From assembly GCA_913020245.1 (NCBI GenBank), contig CAJWAD010000006.1, forward strand, positions 1 through 64,000: a stretch of 64,000 nt of DNA, in the 5' to 3' direction. The notes below the pieces were generated by a model. The model was not told the origin of the DNA and made no database searches. It saw only the letters and a list, made by a program, of their open reading frames with translations. Both the position numbers and the translations under genes were made by a program. Numbering within the stretch: position 1 is the first letter of the stretch; each line of letters opens with the position of its first letter. The stretch is from an uncultured Oleiphilus sp. GTDB taxonomy: Bacteria > Pseudomonadota > Gammaproteobacteria > Pseudomonadales > Oleiphilaceae. Below are positions 39,257-50,199 of this stretch, piece by piece.

Positions 39257-39697
39257 TTATTGCGCGATATATTTCAAAATTTCGACGACTTGTTCAGGGG
39301 TTTGCGTTACTGCCATCGCCGCACCGTCAATTTCCTTGAGAGGGTGGGTGATTTGCGGGTCATGAATGACGATGATAGGTTTGCCCAGCCCAATTGCAAT
39401 ACCGGCTTCAAATGCTGCGTTCCATTGCTTGTATTTGTCGCCAAAACGAACAACAACCAGGTCAGCCTTTGCAATCATGGTATTGGTTCGAAGTGAATTG
39501 ATCTTCGCTGCTTTGTGATCTTTCCAAAAATCCTGCTCTTCTTCGCCAAGAATACGCACCCCGACGGCATCACTGTCTTGGTGATTAGTCACAGGTGCTA
39601 AGCAAGTTATCGCGAGTCCGGCTTCACTGATACCGGTAACGATGCGCTCGCGCCAATCAGTATGAATTTCACCAGAAAGGTAAACGGAATATTGCAT
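39257..39697 (-). CDS. YtoQ family protein
   Basis: A 146-residue protein matching the YtoQ family: it opens with YSVYLSGEIHTDWRE, has LAPVTNHQDSDAVG and continues with NTMIAKADLVVVRFGDKYKQWNAAFEAG. The flavodoxin-like fold resembles nucleoside 2-deoxyribosyltransferase relatives (the SGEIH and WNAAFEAG segments sit where that family binds nucleoside), but no activity is established. It is 130 bases upstream of glyQ on the same strand. Confidence 0.85.
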   Translation of the reverse strand: MQYSVYLSGEIHTDWRERIVTGISEAGLAITCLAPVTNHQDSDAVGVRILGEEEQDFWKDHKAAKINSLRTNTMIAKADLVVVRFGDKYKQWNAAFEAGIAIGLGKPIIVIHDPQITHPLKEIDGAAMAVTQTPEQVVEILKYIAQ

Positions 39698-39835
39698 ACA
39701 AGTCCCTCAAACGTTAATAATAGCGTTGTAATTGTCTGTTAATCAGAGAGATGAAGTTTAAACAAGTAAGTGTATAGACCTCAATAAGCGTAAAAAAAAG
39801 AGTGAGGATAAGCACGTTTTAGCAAGAGGTATTGC

Positions 39836-40408
39836 ATGGCCATTTATGATCACAAATATGGCGAGTTGTCTTATTTTCGTGTTTACCGCGCATGGGGCGG
39901 TAAAGAATATCAAGAGTATGTCCGAATTAAAGACAGCAAAGATGAGCAGGCTGCCTATCAACTGGCCCAGAAGCTTGATGCGCAAGCTGCGAAAGCGCAG
40001 CACGCGTTTTATCAAGCGCAAACACGATCTGCCGGTTATCATGTTCGCTCCGATGGTTCGATAAAGGGTTTGCGTAGGATTAATGTGACCCGAGATGGCC
40101 GCGCGCCAGCAGAAGTTTTTGAGTTGCGAATTAATGTGCCGTGGGACAAGAAAATTAAGCGCACAACGATTTCGATTGCAGTGCATGGCGAAGAGGCTGC
40201 TTTTGCGAAATCATTAGCCAAGATTGCGCATTGGTACGAGTTATCGGAAGATTCTGACGCGTATAAGGGGATGCGGGCGACGGCAGCTTTTTACTTGCAA
40301 AGAAGCAATGGCAGTGTTGCTGAGACTGTATTGCAGCGAGCAAAGAGTGAATTAGAGCTGTTAAAAGGCGGGTTGTTAAATCGTTTTAAACGACTCAAGA
40401 CAGCCTAG
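39836..40408 (+). CDS. Conserved-looking hypothetical protein, possible DNA-binding
   Basis: A 190-residue basic protein that I do not recognise. Two segments (about residues 10-52 and 78-137) each look like three short beta strands followed by a helix: YFRVYRAWGGKEYQEYVRI then DEQAAYQLAQKLDAQA, and GLRRINVTRDGR ... FELRINVPW ... TTISIAVHG then EEAAFAKSLAKIAHWYEL. This is the outline of AP2/ERF or integrase arm-type DNA-binding domains. A helical tail follows. It is a single gene converging on trkH. Confidence 0.65.
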   Translation: MAIYDHKYGELSYFRVYRAWGGKEYQEYVRIKDSKDEQAAYQLAQKLDAQAAKAQHAFYQAQTRSAGYHVRSDGSIKGLRRINVTRDGRAPAEVFELRINVPWDKKIKRTTISIAVHGEEAAFAKSLAKIAHWYELSEDSDAYKGMRATAAFYLQRSNGSVAETVLQRAKSELELLKGGLLNRFKRLKTA

Positions 40409-40429
40409 CTTTTCGTATCTGTCTCTGCA

Positions 40430-41878
40430 CTATGACCGCCAAAATGCTGGGGTAAACAAAACCAGCAGTGTAAATATTTCGAGGCGTCCGAGCAGCATTG
40501 CAAAGCACAGAACCCACTTCGCGAAGTCAGGCAGATCGCCGTAGTGGGTCGCGACTGCACCTAGCCCCGGACCCAAGTTGTTGATACATGCGCCCACCGC
40601 AGACCAAGCGGTCACTTGATCTAAGCCCGCCGCTAACAAAAGAAGTAACAAAATAACGAACATCAATAGGTAAACCGAGAAGAAGCCCCATACCGCCTCC
40701 AACACGCGGTCCGGTACGGGCTTTTTGCCTATTTTGATTGGGATAATGGCGTTTGGATGAATGAGGCGTTTAATTTCTCGTAAACCTTGTTTGAAGATTA
40801 ACAAAATTCGTATCGCTTTCATGCCGCCGCCTGTTGAGCCCGCGCACCCGCCAACAAACGCCACGACAAATAATAAAAAAGGCAAAACGAAGGGCCAGCT
40901 TGAGAAATCAGCTGTGGCGTACCCTGTAGTGGTAGCAATGGAGACCACTTCAAAGGTACCTTTGATGACGGCATCGAATAGATTATAAGAGTCACTAATG
41001 TAAAGGGTCGCAATAGTCACAACACAAACCCCGAGCATAATCGAGGCGTAGAAGCGGAATTCAGGATCCCTTAGATAAACTTTGGGCGTGTTGGCGCGCC
41101 AAGCCGTGAAGTGCAGTGCAAAATTCACGCCTGACACAAACATGAAGAATATAGCGACAAGCTCAATAATAGGGCTATTAAAATAGCCGATACTTGCATC
41201 ATGCGTTGAGTAACCACCGATCGCGATGGTCGAAAAACTGTGCGCAATGGCATCAAATCCATCCATACCAGCTGCCCAATAAGCCGATGCACAGAGTACG
41301 GTTAACCCGAGGTAGATGTACCAAAGGGCTTTCGCTGTTTCAGTGATGCGCGGGGTAAGTTTACTATCCTTAACCGGTCCCGGCGCTTCCGCTCTGTAAA
41401 GCTGCATACCACCAACGCCGAGCATTGGTAGGACGGCAACGGCGAGTACAATTAAACCCATTCCGCCCAACCATTGTAGTTGTTGGCGGTACCAAAGAAT
41501 CGATTTAGGTAGATCATCTAGGCCAGTAATCACGGTGGCGCCAGTGGTGCTTAACCCCGAGAGCGACTCAAAGTAGGCGTCAACAAAAGAAAGGCTCGGT
41601 TGATCAGAGAGGTAAAGAGGGACTGAACCACTTAGACTCAGCACCAACCAAAACAGAACGGTAATCAAGAAACCGTCGCGTACACGCAGTTCTTTTTTCT
41701 GATTGCTCAGAGGCATCCAGATAAGCAAGCCGAGCCCCAGCGTTAATGCGAAGGCGTGTGTAAAGGTGAGCACTTGGCCATCATCATAGATAAACGACAC
41801 ACCTATAGACGGCAGCATGGTAATGCTGAATAACATTAGGAGTAAGCCTAACATTCTGCCGATCGTTGTATATTGCAT
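40430..41878 (-). CDS. trkH: Trk potassium uptake protein TrkH
   Basis: A 482-residue potassium channel-like membrane protein with four pore-like repeats. The filter regions SGLSTTGATVITGL, SFSTIAIGGYS, SIATTTGYAT and NNLGPGLGAV carry the family glycines. TrkH works with the NAD(H)/nucleotide-gating protein TrkA, encoded 36 bases upstream on the same strand. Confidence 0.95.
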   Translation of the reverse strand: MQYTTIGRMLGLLLMLFSITMLPSIGVSFIYDDGQVLTFTHAFALTLGLGLLIWMPLSNQKKELRVRDGFLITVLFWLVLSLSGSVPLYLSDQPSLSFVDAYFESLSGLSTTGATVITGLDDLPKSILWYRQQLQWLGGMGLIVLAVAVLPMLGVGGMQLYRAEAPGPVKDSKLTPRITETAKALWYIYLGLTVLCASAYWAAGMDGFDAIAHSFSTIAIGGYSTHDASIGYFNSPIIELVAIFFMFVSGVNFALHFTAWRANTPKVYLRDPEFRFYASIMLGVCVVTIATLYISDSYNLFDAVIKGTFEVVSIATTTGYATADFSSWPFVLPFLLFVVAFVGGCAGSTGGGMKAIRILLIFKQGLREIKRLIHPNAIIPIKIGKKPVPDRVLEAVWGFFSVYLLMFVILLLLLLAAGLDQVTAWSAVGACINNLGPGLGAVATHYGDLPDFAKWVLCFAMLLGRLEIFTLLVLFTPAFWRS

Positions 41879-41914
41879 GTCTTAAGAGGTCTCTATAAAT
41901 GCTGGAGTAGTCTG

Positions 41915-43288
41915 TTAGAAAAAGCTCAAGCCAACCTGAAAAAGCTTTTCTACTTCGCGAATTTTGCGCTTATCTATCAAGAATAAAATGACATGGTCAT
42001 CGGGCTCGATACGAATATGATCGTGTGCAATTAAGACTTGTTTCTTGCGCACAATGGCACCAATGGTTGTGCCACTGGGCAAAGCAATTTCGTCAAGGCG
42101 TTTACCGACTACTTTTGACGATCGATGATCACCGTGTGCAATCGCTTCAATGGCCTCTGCCGCGCCGCGTCGTAATGCGTGTACATTCACCACATCGCCC
42201 CGACGAATATGCGTCAATAAACTACCAATAGTAGTTTGTTGCGGCGACACAGCAATATCAATTTCGCCGCCTTGGATAAGATCTACATAGTCAGGGTTGC
42301 TGATTAATGTGATCACCTTGCGAGCGCCAACACGCTTGGCCAACATTGAGGCCATTATGTTGGCTTCATCGTCATTCGTAACCGCAATGAAAACATCGGT
42401 GTCTTCGATATTTTCCTCCAATAGCATGTCTTTGTCCGCGGCATTGCCTTGCAGAACGATGGTTTTCTCTAACCGCTCGGATAATTGCACGCAGCGAGGG
42501 TGATGCGTTTCAATAATTTTGACATGGTAGCGGCGTTCCAGCTTGCTCGCGAGGCTTGCGCCAATGTTACCGCCACCTGCAATAATAATGCGTTTGTAGC
42601 TGCCTTCTAGCGGTTGAAGCTCGCTCATTACTGCGCGGATGTGATCGGTTGCGGCAATGAAGAAAACTTCATCACCCTCTTGAATAATCGTACTTCCGCT
42701 TGGAATGATTGGGCTGCCATCGCGAAAAATGGCAGCGACTCGTGTATCAATATTTGGCATGTGCTCGCGAATGGCCGCTAATTCATGACCGATAAGTGGG
42801 CCGCCGTTACATGCACGAATGGCAATCAATCGTGCTTTGCCGTCTGCAAAGTCGAGTGCTTGCAGTGCACCAGGGTATTCTAATAAGCGAGTGATGTGTT
42901 TTGTCACTACTTGCTCTGGGCTGATGAGAACATCAACTGGAACCGCTTCATTACGAAATAATGCTTTATTGTTGAGATACGAGGGCGCGCGAACTCGACT
43001 TATTTTTGTCGGTGTCTTGAACAAGGAATGCGCTACCTGGCAAGCCATCATATTTACCTCATCACTGTTTGCAACCGCGATGAGCATATCGGCGTCTTCA
43101 GCGCCGGCTTGCTGCAACACATCAGGATAAGAACCTTGACCCTCAATGGTGCGAATGTCGAGCCGATCTTGCAGTTCGCGCAGCCGTACCGCATTGTTAT
43201 CAATTACGGTGATGTCATTTTCTTCACGGGCTAAGTTTTCCGCGAGTGTCCCGCCTACCTGTCCAGCGCCCACGATTAATATTTTCAT
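41915..43288 (-). CDS. trkA: Trk potassium transporter regulatory protein TrkA
   Basis: A 457-residue cytoplasmic protein with two TrkA_N (Rossmann, [14 protein letters not shown] at residue ~7 and [14 protein letters not shown] at ~232) and two TrkA_C domains. It binds NAD(H)/ATP and gates TrkH. The length equals E. coli TrkA (458). It lies 24 bases after rsmB in the def-fmt-rsmB-trkA-trkH run, an order conserved in many gammaproteobacteria. Confidence 0.97.
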   Translation of the reverse strand: MKILIVGAGQVGGTLAENLAREENDITVIDNNAVRLRELQDRLDIRTIEGQGSYPDVLQQAGAEDADMLIAVANSDEVNMMACQVAHSLFKTPTKISRVRAPSYLNNKALFRNEAVPVDVLISPEQVVTKHITRLLEYPGALQALDFADGKARLIAIRACNGGPLIGHELAAIREHMPNIDTRVAAIFRDGSPIIPSGSTIIQEGDEVFFIAATDHIRAVMSELQPLEGSYKRIIIAGGGNIGASLASKLERRYHVKIIETHHPRCVQLSERLEKTIVLQGNAADKDMLLEENIEDTDVFIAVTNDDEANIMASMLAKRVGARKVITLISNPDYVDLIQGGEIDIAVSPQQTTIGSLLTHIRRGDVVNVHALRRGAAEAIEAIAHGDHRSSKVVGKRLDEIALPSGTTIGAIVRKKQVLIAHDHIRIEPDDHVILFLIDKRKIREVEKLFQVGLSFF

Positions 43289-43312
43289 ATTGGTTTAGCT
43301 ATCACTCATATT

Positions 43313-44611
43313 CTATAACTTATGCAAGCTGGCATAAAAAAATCCATCATGCCCATTTTCTTTTGGGAATAATTGTCGCCCAAAGCCTGTATCGAAGCCC
43401 CAAGATGCCTGAATAGACACAAGCTCTGCATCGGCTGTTCTACTGAGAAAACGTTCAATCACACGACTGTTTTCTTGCGGAAAAATCGAGCATGTCGCAT
43501 AGACTAATCTGCCCCCATTTTTTAGGGTTCGCCAGAGGCTTTCTAATAATTGTAGTTGGAGTTCTGCAAGATTCTTGAGATCTTCCTGCTTTCTTAAAAG
43601 TTTTATGTCTGGGTGTCGCCTAATCACGCCACTTGCGCTGCATGGCGCGTCAATTAATATACGGTCAAAGCCCTCGCCGTCCCACCATTTTTTTAAGTCC
43701 TGTACCTGCGCACAAATTACCTGTGCGCTCAAGCCAAGGCGATTAAGATTATCGTCAAGTCGTTTTAGACGAATCGCTTCACAATCAATGGCGGTAACGT
43801 TTATGCCTGGCGCCTGTTCTAACATTGCACAGGTCTTTCCGCCAGGGGCGGCGCATGCATCGAGCACGGATTGTTCGGGTGCAAGATCCAGCAATTGCGT
43901 GCAAAGTTGCGCAGCTTCGTCTTGAACACTGACTGCACCCGAAGAGAAGTCAGGCAATGCGTCCACGTCACAGGGGCTTTCCAAATAAACGCCGTAGGAG
44001 GAAAAGGGTGCCTCAACCGCATTAATCGAGGCGTTCTTCAGTTTTGACAGGTAGTCATGTCGGTCGTGCTGTTTTGCATTGACACGCAAGCACATAGGCG
44101 GGCGTGCATTACTTTCAATAAAAATATTCGCAGCTTGTTGCGGCCAATTGTTCGTGAGCTTCGCTTGCATCCATTCTGGGAAGCTTTGCGTCGCGAGTGC
44201 GTCAGCTTGATCAACCGCCTCAGCGCCTGCGAGTTTTCGAAGGATCGCATTTATTAGGGCTTTAAACCGATGCAGTTGCAGTGTCTCACTGGCGTCTACG
44301 GTTTCATTAATGGCCGCATGATTTGGGGTGCGCATCATCAGTACCTGATACGCACCAATAACAAGCAGAATTTTCGCTTTCGCATCACGTTTATCCATTG
44401 GCCGCTGCATCAAAGCGATACAGCGCGCCTCTAAATAAAAATACCAGCGTGCAGAGCCATAGCAGAGCTCTTGTACGAGGGCCTTTTCTTTCACGGGTGC
44501 TTGCGTCAGACGTTTGGGGAGCACATTAGATAACGAACGCTGTTCGACAATAACATCGTGTAAAATTTCGCATGCCAAGGCTCGAGCATTGAAGCGGTGT
44601 GTCTCGCGCAT
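43313..44611 (-). CDS. rsmB: 16S rRNA (cytosine 967-C5)-methyltransferase RsmB
   Basis: A 432-residue enzyme: NusB-like N-terminal domain (about 1-140), then an SAM-dependent methyltransferase. It has motif I LDACAAPGGKTCAML, motif IV LIDAPCSASG (Cys near 322) and motif VI VYATCSIFPQEN (catalytic Cys near 372). It methylates C967 of 16S rRNA. It lies 12 bases after fmt. Confidence 0.96.
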   Translation of the reverse strand: MRETHRFNARALACEILHDVIVEQRSLSNVLPKRLTQAPVKEKALVQELCYGSARWYFYLEARCIALMQRPMDKRDAKAKILLVIGAYQVLMMRTPNHAAINETVDASETLQLHRFKALINAILRKLAGAEAVDQADALATQSFPEWMQAKLTNNWPQQAANIFIESNARPPMCLRVNAKQHDRHDYLSKLKNASINAVEAPFSSYGVYLESPCDVDALPDFSSGAVSVQDEAAQLCTQLLDLAPEQSVLDACAAPGGKTCAMLEQAPGINVTAIDCEAIRLKRLDDNLNRLGLSAQVICAQVQDLKKWWDGEGFDRILIDAPCSASGVIRRHPDIKLLRKQEDLKNLAELQLQLLESLWRTLKNGGRLVYATCSIFPQENSRVIERFLSRTADAELVSIQASWGFDTGFGRQLFPKENGHDGFFYASLHKL

Positions 44612-44623
44612 CTTATGTTAGTC

Positions 44624-45562
44624 TCATTCTGGTATCGTTAATATGTCACCTGCATTAAGAAGCGCTTTGCCGCCGTTTACGAAATCACTTACGTTAATTG
44701 GTTTACCACCCGGAATTTGCAGGCGGTTGATGCGAATACTGTTTTCGCCACACGCGATATATATGCCTCGTTTGCTTTTTTCAATGATGGTGCCGGGTAT
44801 GCGGGCCTCGCTAGTTTCCACCCGCTCTGCCTCCAAGATTCGCACGCGCCCTTGTGGGGTTTCGGTAAAAGCGACAGGCCAGGGGTTAAAGGCACGCACG
44901 CTGCGTACAATACTTTCTGCGTCTAGCTGCCAGTTTACTTGTGCCTCTTGCTTTGACAGCTTATGGGCATAGTTCGCCAGTTGATTGTTTTGCGGCTTTG
45001 CGATCAACCCCGTGCGCCTGTCTAGAAACTCCAAAATGGCTTTGCCACCCATTGCTGCTAATTTGTCATGAAGGATGCCAGCGTTGTCATTGGCGTCAAT
45101 AGCGCATGTATGCTTGATAAGCATATCACCCGTATCAAGCCCGATATCCATTTGCATAATGGTTATGCCTGTTTCCGTGTCTCCTGCTTGAATTGCCCGT
45201 TGAATAGGCGCTGCACCTCGCCATCGCGGTAAAAGTGAGGCGTGTATATTAATACACCCAAAGGTTGGGATGTTTAGAACATTTTGGGGCAGAATGAGGC
45301 CATATGCTGCGACGATCATTAAATCGGGTTGCAGCGCCAAAAGCGTCTCGCATGCCTCCGGCTCTTTAAAATTAAGGGGCTGATAAATTGGGATTTTATA
45401 TGCGGTTGCCCGTTGTTTTACTGGGCTGGCCATTAGTTTTTTTCCGCGCCCCGCTGGGCGATCTGGTTGCGTATATGCAGCAATAACAGTATGCCCTGCG
45501 CCAATTATCGCATCAAGGGCGACAGCCGCAAATTCCGGGGTTCCAGCAAATACAATTTTCAA
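44624..45562 (-). CDS. fmt: Methionyl-tRNA formyltransferase
   Basis: A 312-residue enzyme that formylates initiator Met-tRNA using 10-formyl-tetrahydrofolate. The catalytic core is visible (CINIHASLLPRWRGAAPIQRAI region, with Asn, His and the later Asp in GLDTGDM). The C-terminal OB-like tRNA domain begins near residue 205. It is paired with def, 38 bases upstream. Confidence 0.97.
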   Translation of the reverse strand: MKIVFAGTPEFAAVALDAIIGAGHTVIAAYTQPDRPAGRGKKLMASPVKQRATAYKIPIYQPLNFKEPEACETLLALQPDLMIVAAYGLILPQNVLNIPTFGCINIHASLLPRWRGAAPIQRAIQAGDTETGITIMQMDIGLDTGDMLIKHTCAIDANDNAGILHDKLAAMGGKAILEFLDRRTGLIAKPQNNQLANYAHKLSKQEAQVNWQLDAESIVRSVRAFNPWPVAFTETPQGRVRILEAERVETSEARIPGTIIEKSKRGIYIACGENSIRINRLQIPGGKPINVSDFVNGGKALLNAGDILTIPE

Positions 45563-45600
45563 ATTGAACGTCTCTCGTCGAGGCTAACGGAACAAAAGCG

Positions 45601-46107
45601 CTAGGCGCGCTGTTTGTGGATTTTTTCAAGCTTCTTTTTAATGCGATTGCGCTTAAGTGAACTTAGATAGTCAACGAACAGCTTTCCATTTAAATGATCC
45701 ATTTCATGTTGGATACATACCGCAAGTAAACCCTCAGCTTCCAGCTCAAATGCTTCGCCATTTTTATCTAGTGCTTTAATTAATACATGTTCGATCCGCT
45801 CTACATCTTCGTAGAAGCCGGGAACGGAGAGACAGCCTTCCTGCATCCTCTCGGGGGCGCCTTCAAGCACTTCGATGCTCGGATTAATAAAGACCAATGG
45901 CTCGTTTTTGTCCTCGGATAGGTCCATCACGATTAGTTGTTGATGCACATCTACTTGTGTTGCCGCTAAGCCGATTCCCGGTGCGTCATACATGGTTTCG
46001 AACATGTTTTTGATGAGTGTTTGGAGTTTGTCATCAAACGTTTTGACCGGCTTTGCAATTTTACGTAATCGTGAGTCTGGATATTCAAGTATTTCTAATA
46101 TGGCCAT
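45601..46107 (-). CDS. def: Peptide deformylase
   Basis: A 168-residue metalloenzyme removing the N-formyl group from new proteins. All three motifs are intact: [13 protein letters not shown] and QHEMDHLNG (metal ligands Cys and two His). I start at 46107 ([16 protein letters not shown], the family's usual N-terminus). The frame is open to 46203 but the added 32 residues are not family-like. The Shine-Dalgarno here is weak. Head of the def-fmt-rsmB-trkA-trkH run. Confidence 0.95.
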   Translation of the reverse strand: MAILEILEYPDSRLRKIAKPVKTFDDKLQTLIKNMFETMYDAPGIGLAATQVDVHQQLIVMDLSEDKNEPLVFINPSIEVLEGAPERMQEGCLSVPGFYEDVERIEHVLIKALDKNGEAFELEAEGLLAVCIQHEMDHLNGKLFVDYLSSLKRNRIKKKLEKIHKQRA

Positions 46108-46398
46108 AGGTTTAGCTGAATTTCTATCGATGAAAAGGCAATTTTTGGTGTGTATCAGGAATACACTGCTACTATTATCTAATAGAAAGTCTAATGAGTA
46201 CAAATTCTCTAGACATCATCTATAGTTAGTGTAATGACTTAAATTTAAAGGGTTTGCAGTGTTTAAGCTGAAATACCGGTGCGAAGGCCTGGCGTGACGC
46301 TAATCAACCCGCTAAGGCCGATGTTTAGAACTTAATGAGCCGGTCAATAATTGGAAGCGCTGTTAATCATAATAAATGGATATTTTTATAGGCAAATC

Positions 46399-47427
46399 AT
46401 GATTCGTAAGTTTTTTATTGCTTTTGCGGCATTATCGCTGGTGTCGTTAAAGCTTGCAGCAGCACCAGAATTAAATGCTAACCATCCTGATCGTTATACC
46501 GTTGTGAAAGGCGATACGCTTTGGGATATTTCTGAGCGCTTTTTGACTTCGCCATGGTTGTGGCCAGAGGTGTGGCATGTTAACCCACAAATTTCGAATC
46601 CTCATCTGATTTTTCCAGGTGATGTGATTGGCCTGATCTATATCGATGGCCAGCCACGGATTACTACGTTAAAAGAAGGCCCAAATAATGGGGTTGTAAA
46701 GTTGAGCCCAAAAGTTCGGGCTGCACCCATCTCAACCGCGATCCCAACTATTCCACTCGATGCAATTAGCAGCTTTCTCTCTGAGAATCGTATTGTGACA
46801 CTTGAGGAGTTAGAGGCGGCACCTTATGTACTTTCTGGTAAGGAGGCGCATTTGATTACGGGCGCTGGGGATGAGATTTTCGCAAGAGGTGACGCAAAGG
46901 GTGCTGAAAAGCTCGGGATTTATCGTAAGAGCGAGCGTTATACCGATCCCGATTCCGGTGAGTTTCTTGGCCTTGAAGCTAGAGCTATCGCAAGCACGTC
47001 CGTAAGTGCGCAAGACGATGATGTCGTAACCCTGCGTGTCCTTCGTTCTTCTGAGGAAGTGCGACAGGGCGATCGGCTTTTGGTGTCGGAAGATCGAGAA
47101 CTGAATTCAACCTTTACGCCGAGCAAACCAAAAGAAGGGTTGATGGGGAAAATGATTGCAGTCGACTCAGGTGTGAACAACATTGGACAGTACCATGTTG
47201 TCACTATCAATTTGGGGGCGCGCGAAGGGGTGGAAATTGGCAATGTGTTCGCCGTATATAAGTCTGGCGGTACAACGGTTGATCCGTACACCAAAGAGCG
47301 TGTGGAGTTACCAGCGCAGCGCGCGGGTTTAATGATGGTGTTTCGTACCTTCGACAAGCTAAGTTATGGACTGATACTCAAAGCCCAGCGCCCATTAGCC
47401 GTGCTAGACGAAGTGCGCGTGCCATAA
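46399..47427 (+). CDS. tsaP: LysM peptidoglycan-binding protein, TsaP-like
   Basis: A 342-residue exported protein: signal peptide (FFIAFAALSLVSLKLAAA), then a LysM domain (YTVVKGDTLWDISERFL ... IFPGDVIGLI), then a ~250-residue C-terminal region. The length, LysM placement and position between def and dprA match Pseudomonas PA0020, TsaP, which binds peptidoglycan and supports the type IV pilus secretin PilQ. The start at 46399 has AGG 7 bases upstream. The 290-base gap to def (46108-46398) holds divergent promoters that I cannot place. pilT and pilU 32 kb away fit a pilus role. Confidence 0.85.
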   Translation: MIRKFFIAFAALSLVSLKLAAAPELNANHPDRYTVVKGDTLWDISERFLTSPWLWPEVWHVNPQISNPHLIFPGDVIGLIYIDGQPRITTLKEGPNNGVVKLSPKVRAAPISTAIPTIPLDAISSFLSENRIVTLEELEAAPYVLSGKEAHLITGAGDEIFARGDAKGAEKLGIYRKSERYTDPDSGEFLGLEARAIASTSVSAQDDDVVTLRVLRSSEEVRQGDRLLVSEDRELNSTFTPSKPKEGLMGKMIAVDSGVNNIGQYHVVTINLGAREGVEIGNVFAVYKSGGTTVDPYTKERVELPAQRAGLMMVFRTFDKLSYGLILKAQRPLAVLDEVRVP

Positions 47428-47496
47428 TCCGAAGGGGTTGAAAAAACGCAGGTTGTAGTTAGTACACTTGCAAAAAACAGTATAATCTAGACAATT

Positions 47497-47523
47497 AAAG
47501 CTGCGCATTGCGCGGCTTTTTTT
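47497..47523 (+). terminator. Terminator between tsaP and dprA
   Basis: Stem AAAGCTGCGC / GCGCGGCTTT with an ATT loop and a T run. A TATAAT lies only 10 bases before it (47481-47486), so if that is a promoter its transcript would start at the hairpin. Confidence 0.75.
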
Positions 47524-47542
47524 ATGGTTCAAGGAAGAACAA

Positions 47543-48661
47543 ATGAATGAACGAGAAACTCTTGCGGCCTGCCTGCGGCTGTCGCAAATATCCGGCTTAG
47601 GGCTGAAAACTTTCCATCATCTGTTTGAGTCAATCGGCTCAATAGAAGCAATTACCAAAACAAGCTACCGTGCATTACTGAACAATGGCGTAAAACCGGC
47701 AATGGCGCGTAACGTCATGCGAGAGGTTGAAAAGTCGAGTTTCCTGCACTTGCCGGTAAAAATAGAAGACTGGCTGGCTGAAGATAACCGAGAAATTATT
47801 TGTTTTGGAGGTGCATCTTATCCAGAAAGGTTAAAAGAGATATATCTGCCGCCGCCTCTTCTGTATTTAGAAGGCAATTCAAATTTAGTGCACCAGCCTT
47901 GTTTAGCGATTGTTGGCAGTCGGAAGCCCTCTTTGCAGGGCTTAGATATTACCCAAGAGATTACATCGGCATTAGCTAGTCGCGGCTTAACTATTGTAAG
48001 TGGCCTGGCATTGGGGATTGATGCCGCGGCGCATGCAGCAGCACTCTCAGTTGCTGGTGCCAGTATCGCCGTCATGGGCACTGGCATTGATAAGATTTAC
48101 CCAGCAGGGCACCGGGGTTTGCATCAAAAATTGAGCGAGAATGGGCTTGTTATGACTGAAATGCCCTTGGGTGCGCCGCCAAAACCTGCCAATTTTCCTC
48201 GGCGTAATCGCGTGGTATCTGGGCTATCTCTCGGCGTATTAGTTATTGAAGCGGGCTTAAAAAGTGGGTCATTGATCACGGCACGTTATGCACTGGAGCA
48301 GAATCGTGATGTTTTTGCTATCCCCGGCAGTATTCGAGGAGATACGGCGCAAGGCTGCAATCAGCTTATTCAACAGGGTGCATGTTTGACGCAATGTGCG
48401 GACGATGTGTTGGCGCACTACAGTGATAGCATGTTGCAAATATCAGCAGGTAATGACTCGAATCAAGGTCGAGCGAGCGACGTTATATCTTCTACCGATG
48501 AATGTTTTTTGCTGCGCGAAATAGGGTCTGCGACGATTAGTTTTGACGAGATGTATGCGCGCTTAAACTTAGATTTTGATGAATTGAGTGAGAAGCTTCT
48601 AGATCTTGAGTTGCGCGGTGCGATTGCCTTGGTCGCGGGTGGCTATCAGCGAGTGAAGTAA
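47543..48661 (+). CDS. dprA: DNA-processing protein DprA
   Basis: A 372-residue protein that loads RecA onto incoming single-stranded DNA in natural transformation. It has an N-terminal SAM-like helical domain and a Rossmann-like core (AIVGSRKPSLQGLDI, IVSGLALGIDAAAHAAAL, FPRRNRVVSGLSLGVLVIEA, SGSLITARYALEQNRDVFAIPG). A C-terminal winged helix (~residues 305-372) completes it. With pilT, pilU and tsaP in the window, natural competence is plausible. tsaC follows after 34 bases. Confidence 0.96.
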   Translation: MNERETLAACLRLSQISGLGLKTFHHLFESIGSIEAITKTSYRALLNNGVKPAMARNVMREVEKSSFLHLPVKIEDWLAEDNREIICFGGASYPERLKEIYLPPPLLYLEGNSNLVHQPCLAIVGSRKPSLQGLDITQEITSALASRGLTIVSGLALGIDAAAHAAALSVAGASIAVMGTGIDKIYPAGHRGLHQKLSENGLVMTEMPLGAPPKPANFPRRNRVVSGLSLGVLVIEAGLKSGSLITARYALEQNRDVFAIPGSIRGDTAQGCNQLIQQGACLTQCADDVLAHYSDSMLQISAGNDSNQGRASDVISSTDECFLLREIGSATISFDEMYARLNLDFDELSEKLLDLELRGAIALVAGGYQRVK

Positions 48662-48695
48662 GTACACTTTGCCCGATTAAATTTCTGGTTTTTCT

Positions 48696-49277
48696 ATGTC
48701 GAAGACAATTCCATATTTTCAGTGGCGAGCACAATATGCCGCACAAATTATTGCGCGGGGTGGTGTGTTAGCCTATCCGACAGAGGCTGTATGGGGTTTA
48801 GGTTGCGATCCGTTCAACCAAAATGCAGTGCAACGGATATTAACGATAAAAGGCCGTGACATGTCTAAGGGTTTAATTCTTATTGGGTCTAAGCCTGCGC
48901 ACTTTGGCCGGTTGTTGAGGTCGTTGCCGCCGGATCAGCAGGCGTGTTTAACGCGATCACAAGCCTCTGATCGAGCGACTACCTGGTTGGTCGAAGACGA
49001 ACAACAGTTGGTGCCGTGTTGGGTCAAAGGCCAGCATACGAGTGTGGCTATTCGTCTAACGGCGCACCCGATTTGCGCTGCGTTATGCGAAGCATTCGGC
49101 GGCGCATTGGTCTCCACTTCAGCTAATCCTGCCGGGATGCCATCAGCGTTAAATCGTCTAAAAGTGCAGCGTTACTTTGCTGATCGACTAGATTATGTAT
49201 TGAGTGGTTCATTAGGTTGCGCCGCTCGGGCATCGCAAATCATCGATCTGAAAACGCGAGAAATTTTGAGAGCTTAA
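48696..49277 (+). CDS. tsaC: Threonylcarbamoyl-AMP synthase TsaC
   Basis: A 193-residue Sua5/YciO/YrdC-domain enzyme in the short form (E. coli TsaC is 190). It makes threonylcarbamoyl-AMP for the t6A37 tRNA modification. Visible family stretches are GGVLAYPTEAVWGLGCDP, IKGRDMSKGLILIG, TSVAIRLTAHP and GGALVSTSANPAG. It lies between dprA and hemF (12-base gap), as in pseudomonads. Confidence 0.95.
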   Translation: MSKTIPYFQWRAQYAAQIIARGGVLAYPTEAVWGLGCDPFNQNAVQRILTIKGRDMSKGLILIGSKPAHFGRLLRSLPPDQQACLTRSQASDRATTWLVEDEQQLVPCWVKGQHTSVAIRLTAHPICAALCEAFGGALVSTSANPAGMPSALNRLKVQRYFADRLDYVLSGSLGCAARASQIIDLKTREILRA

Positions 49278-50198
<921 letters not shown>

Positions 50199-50199
50199 T

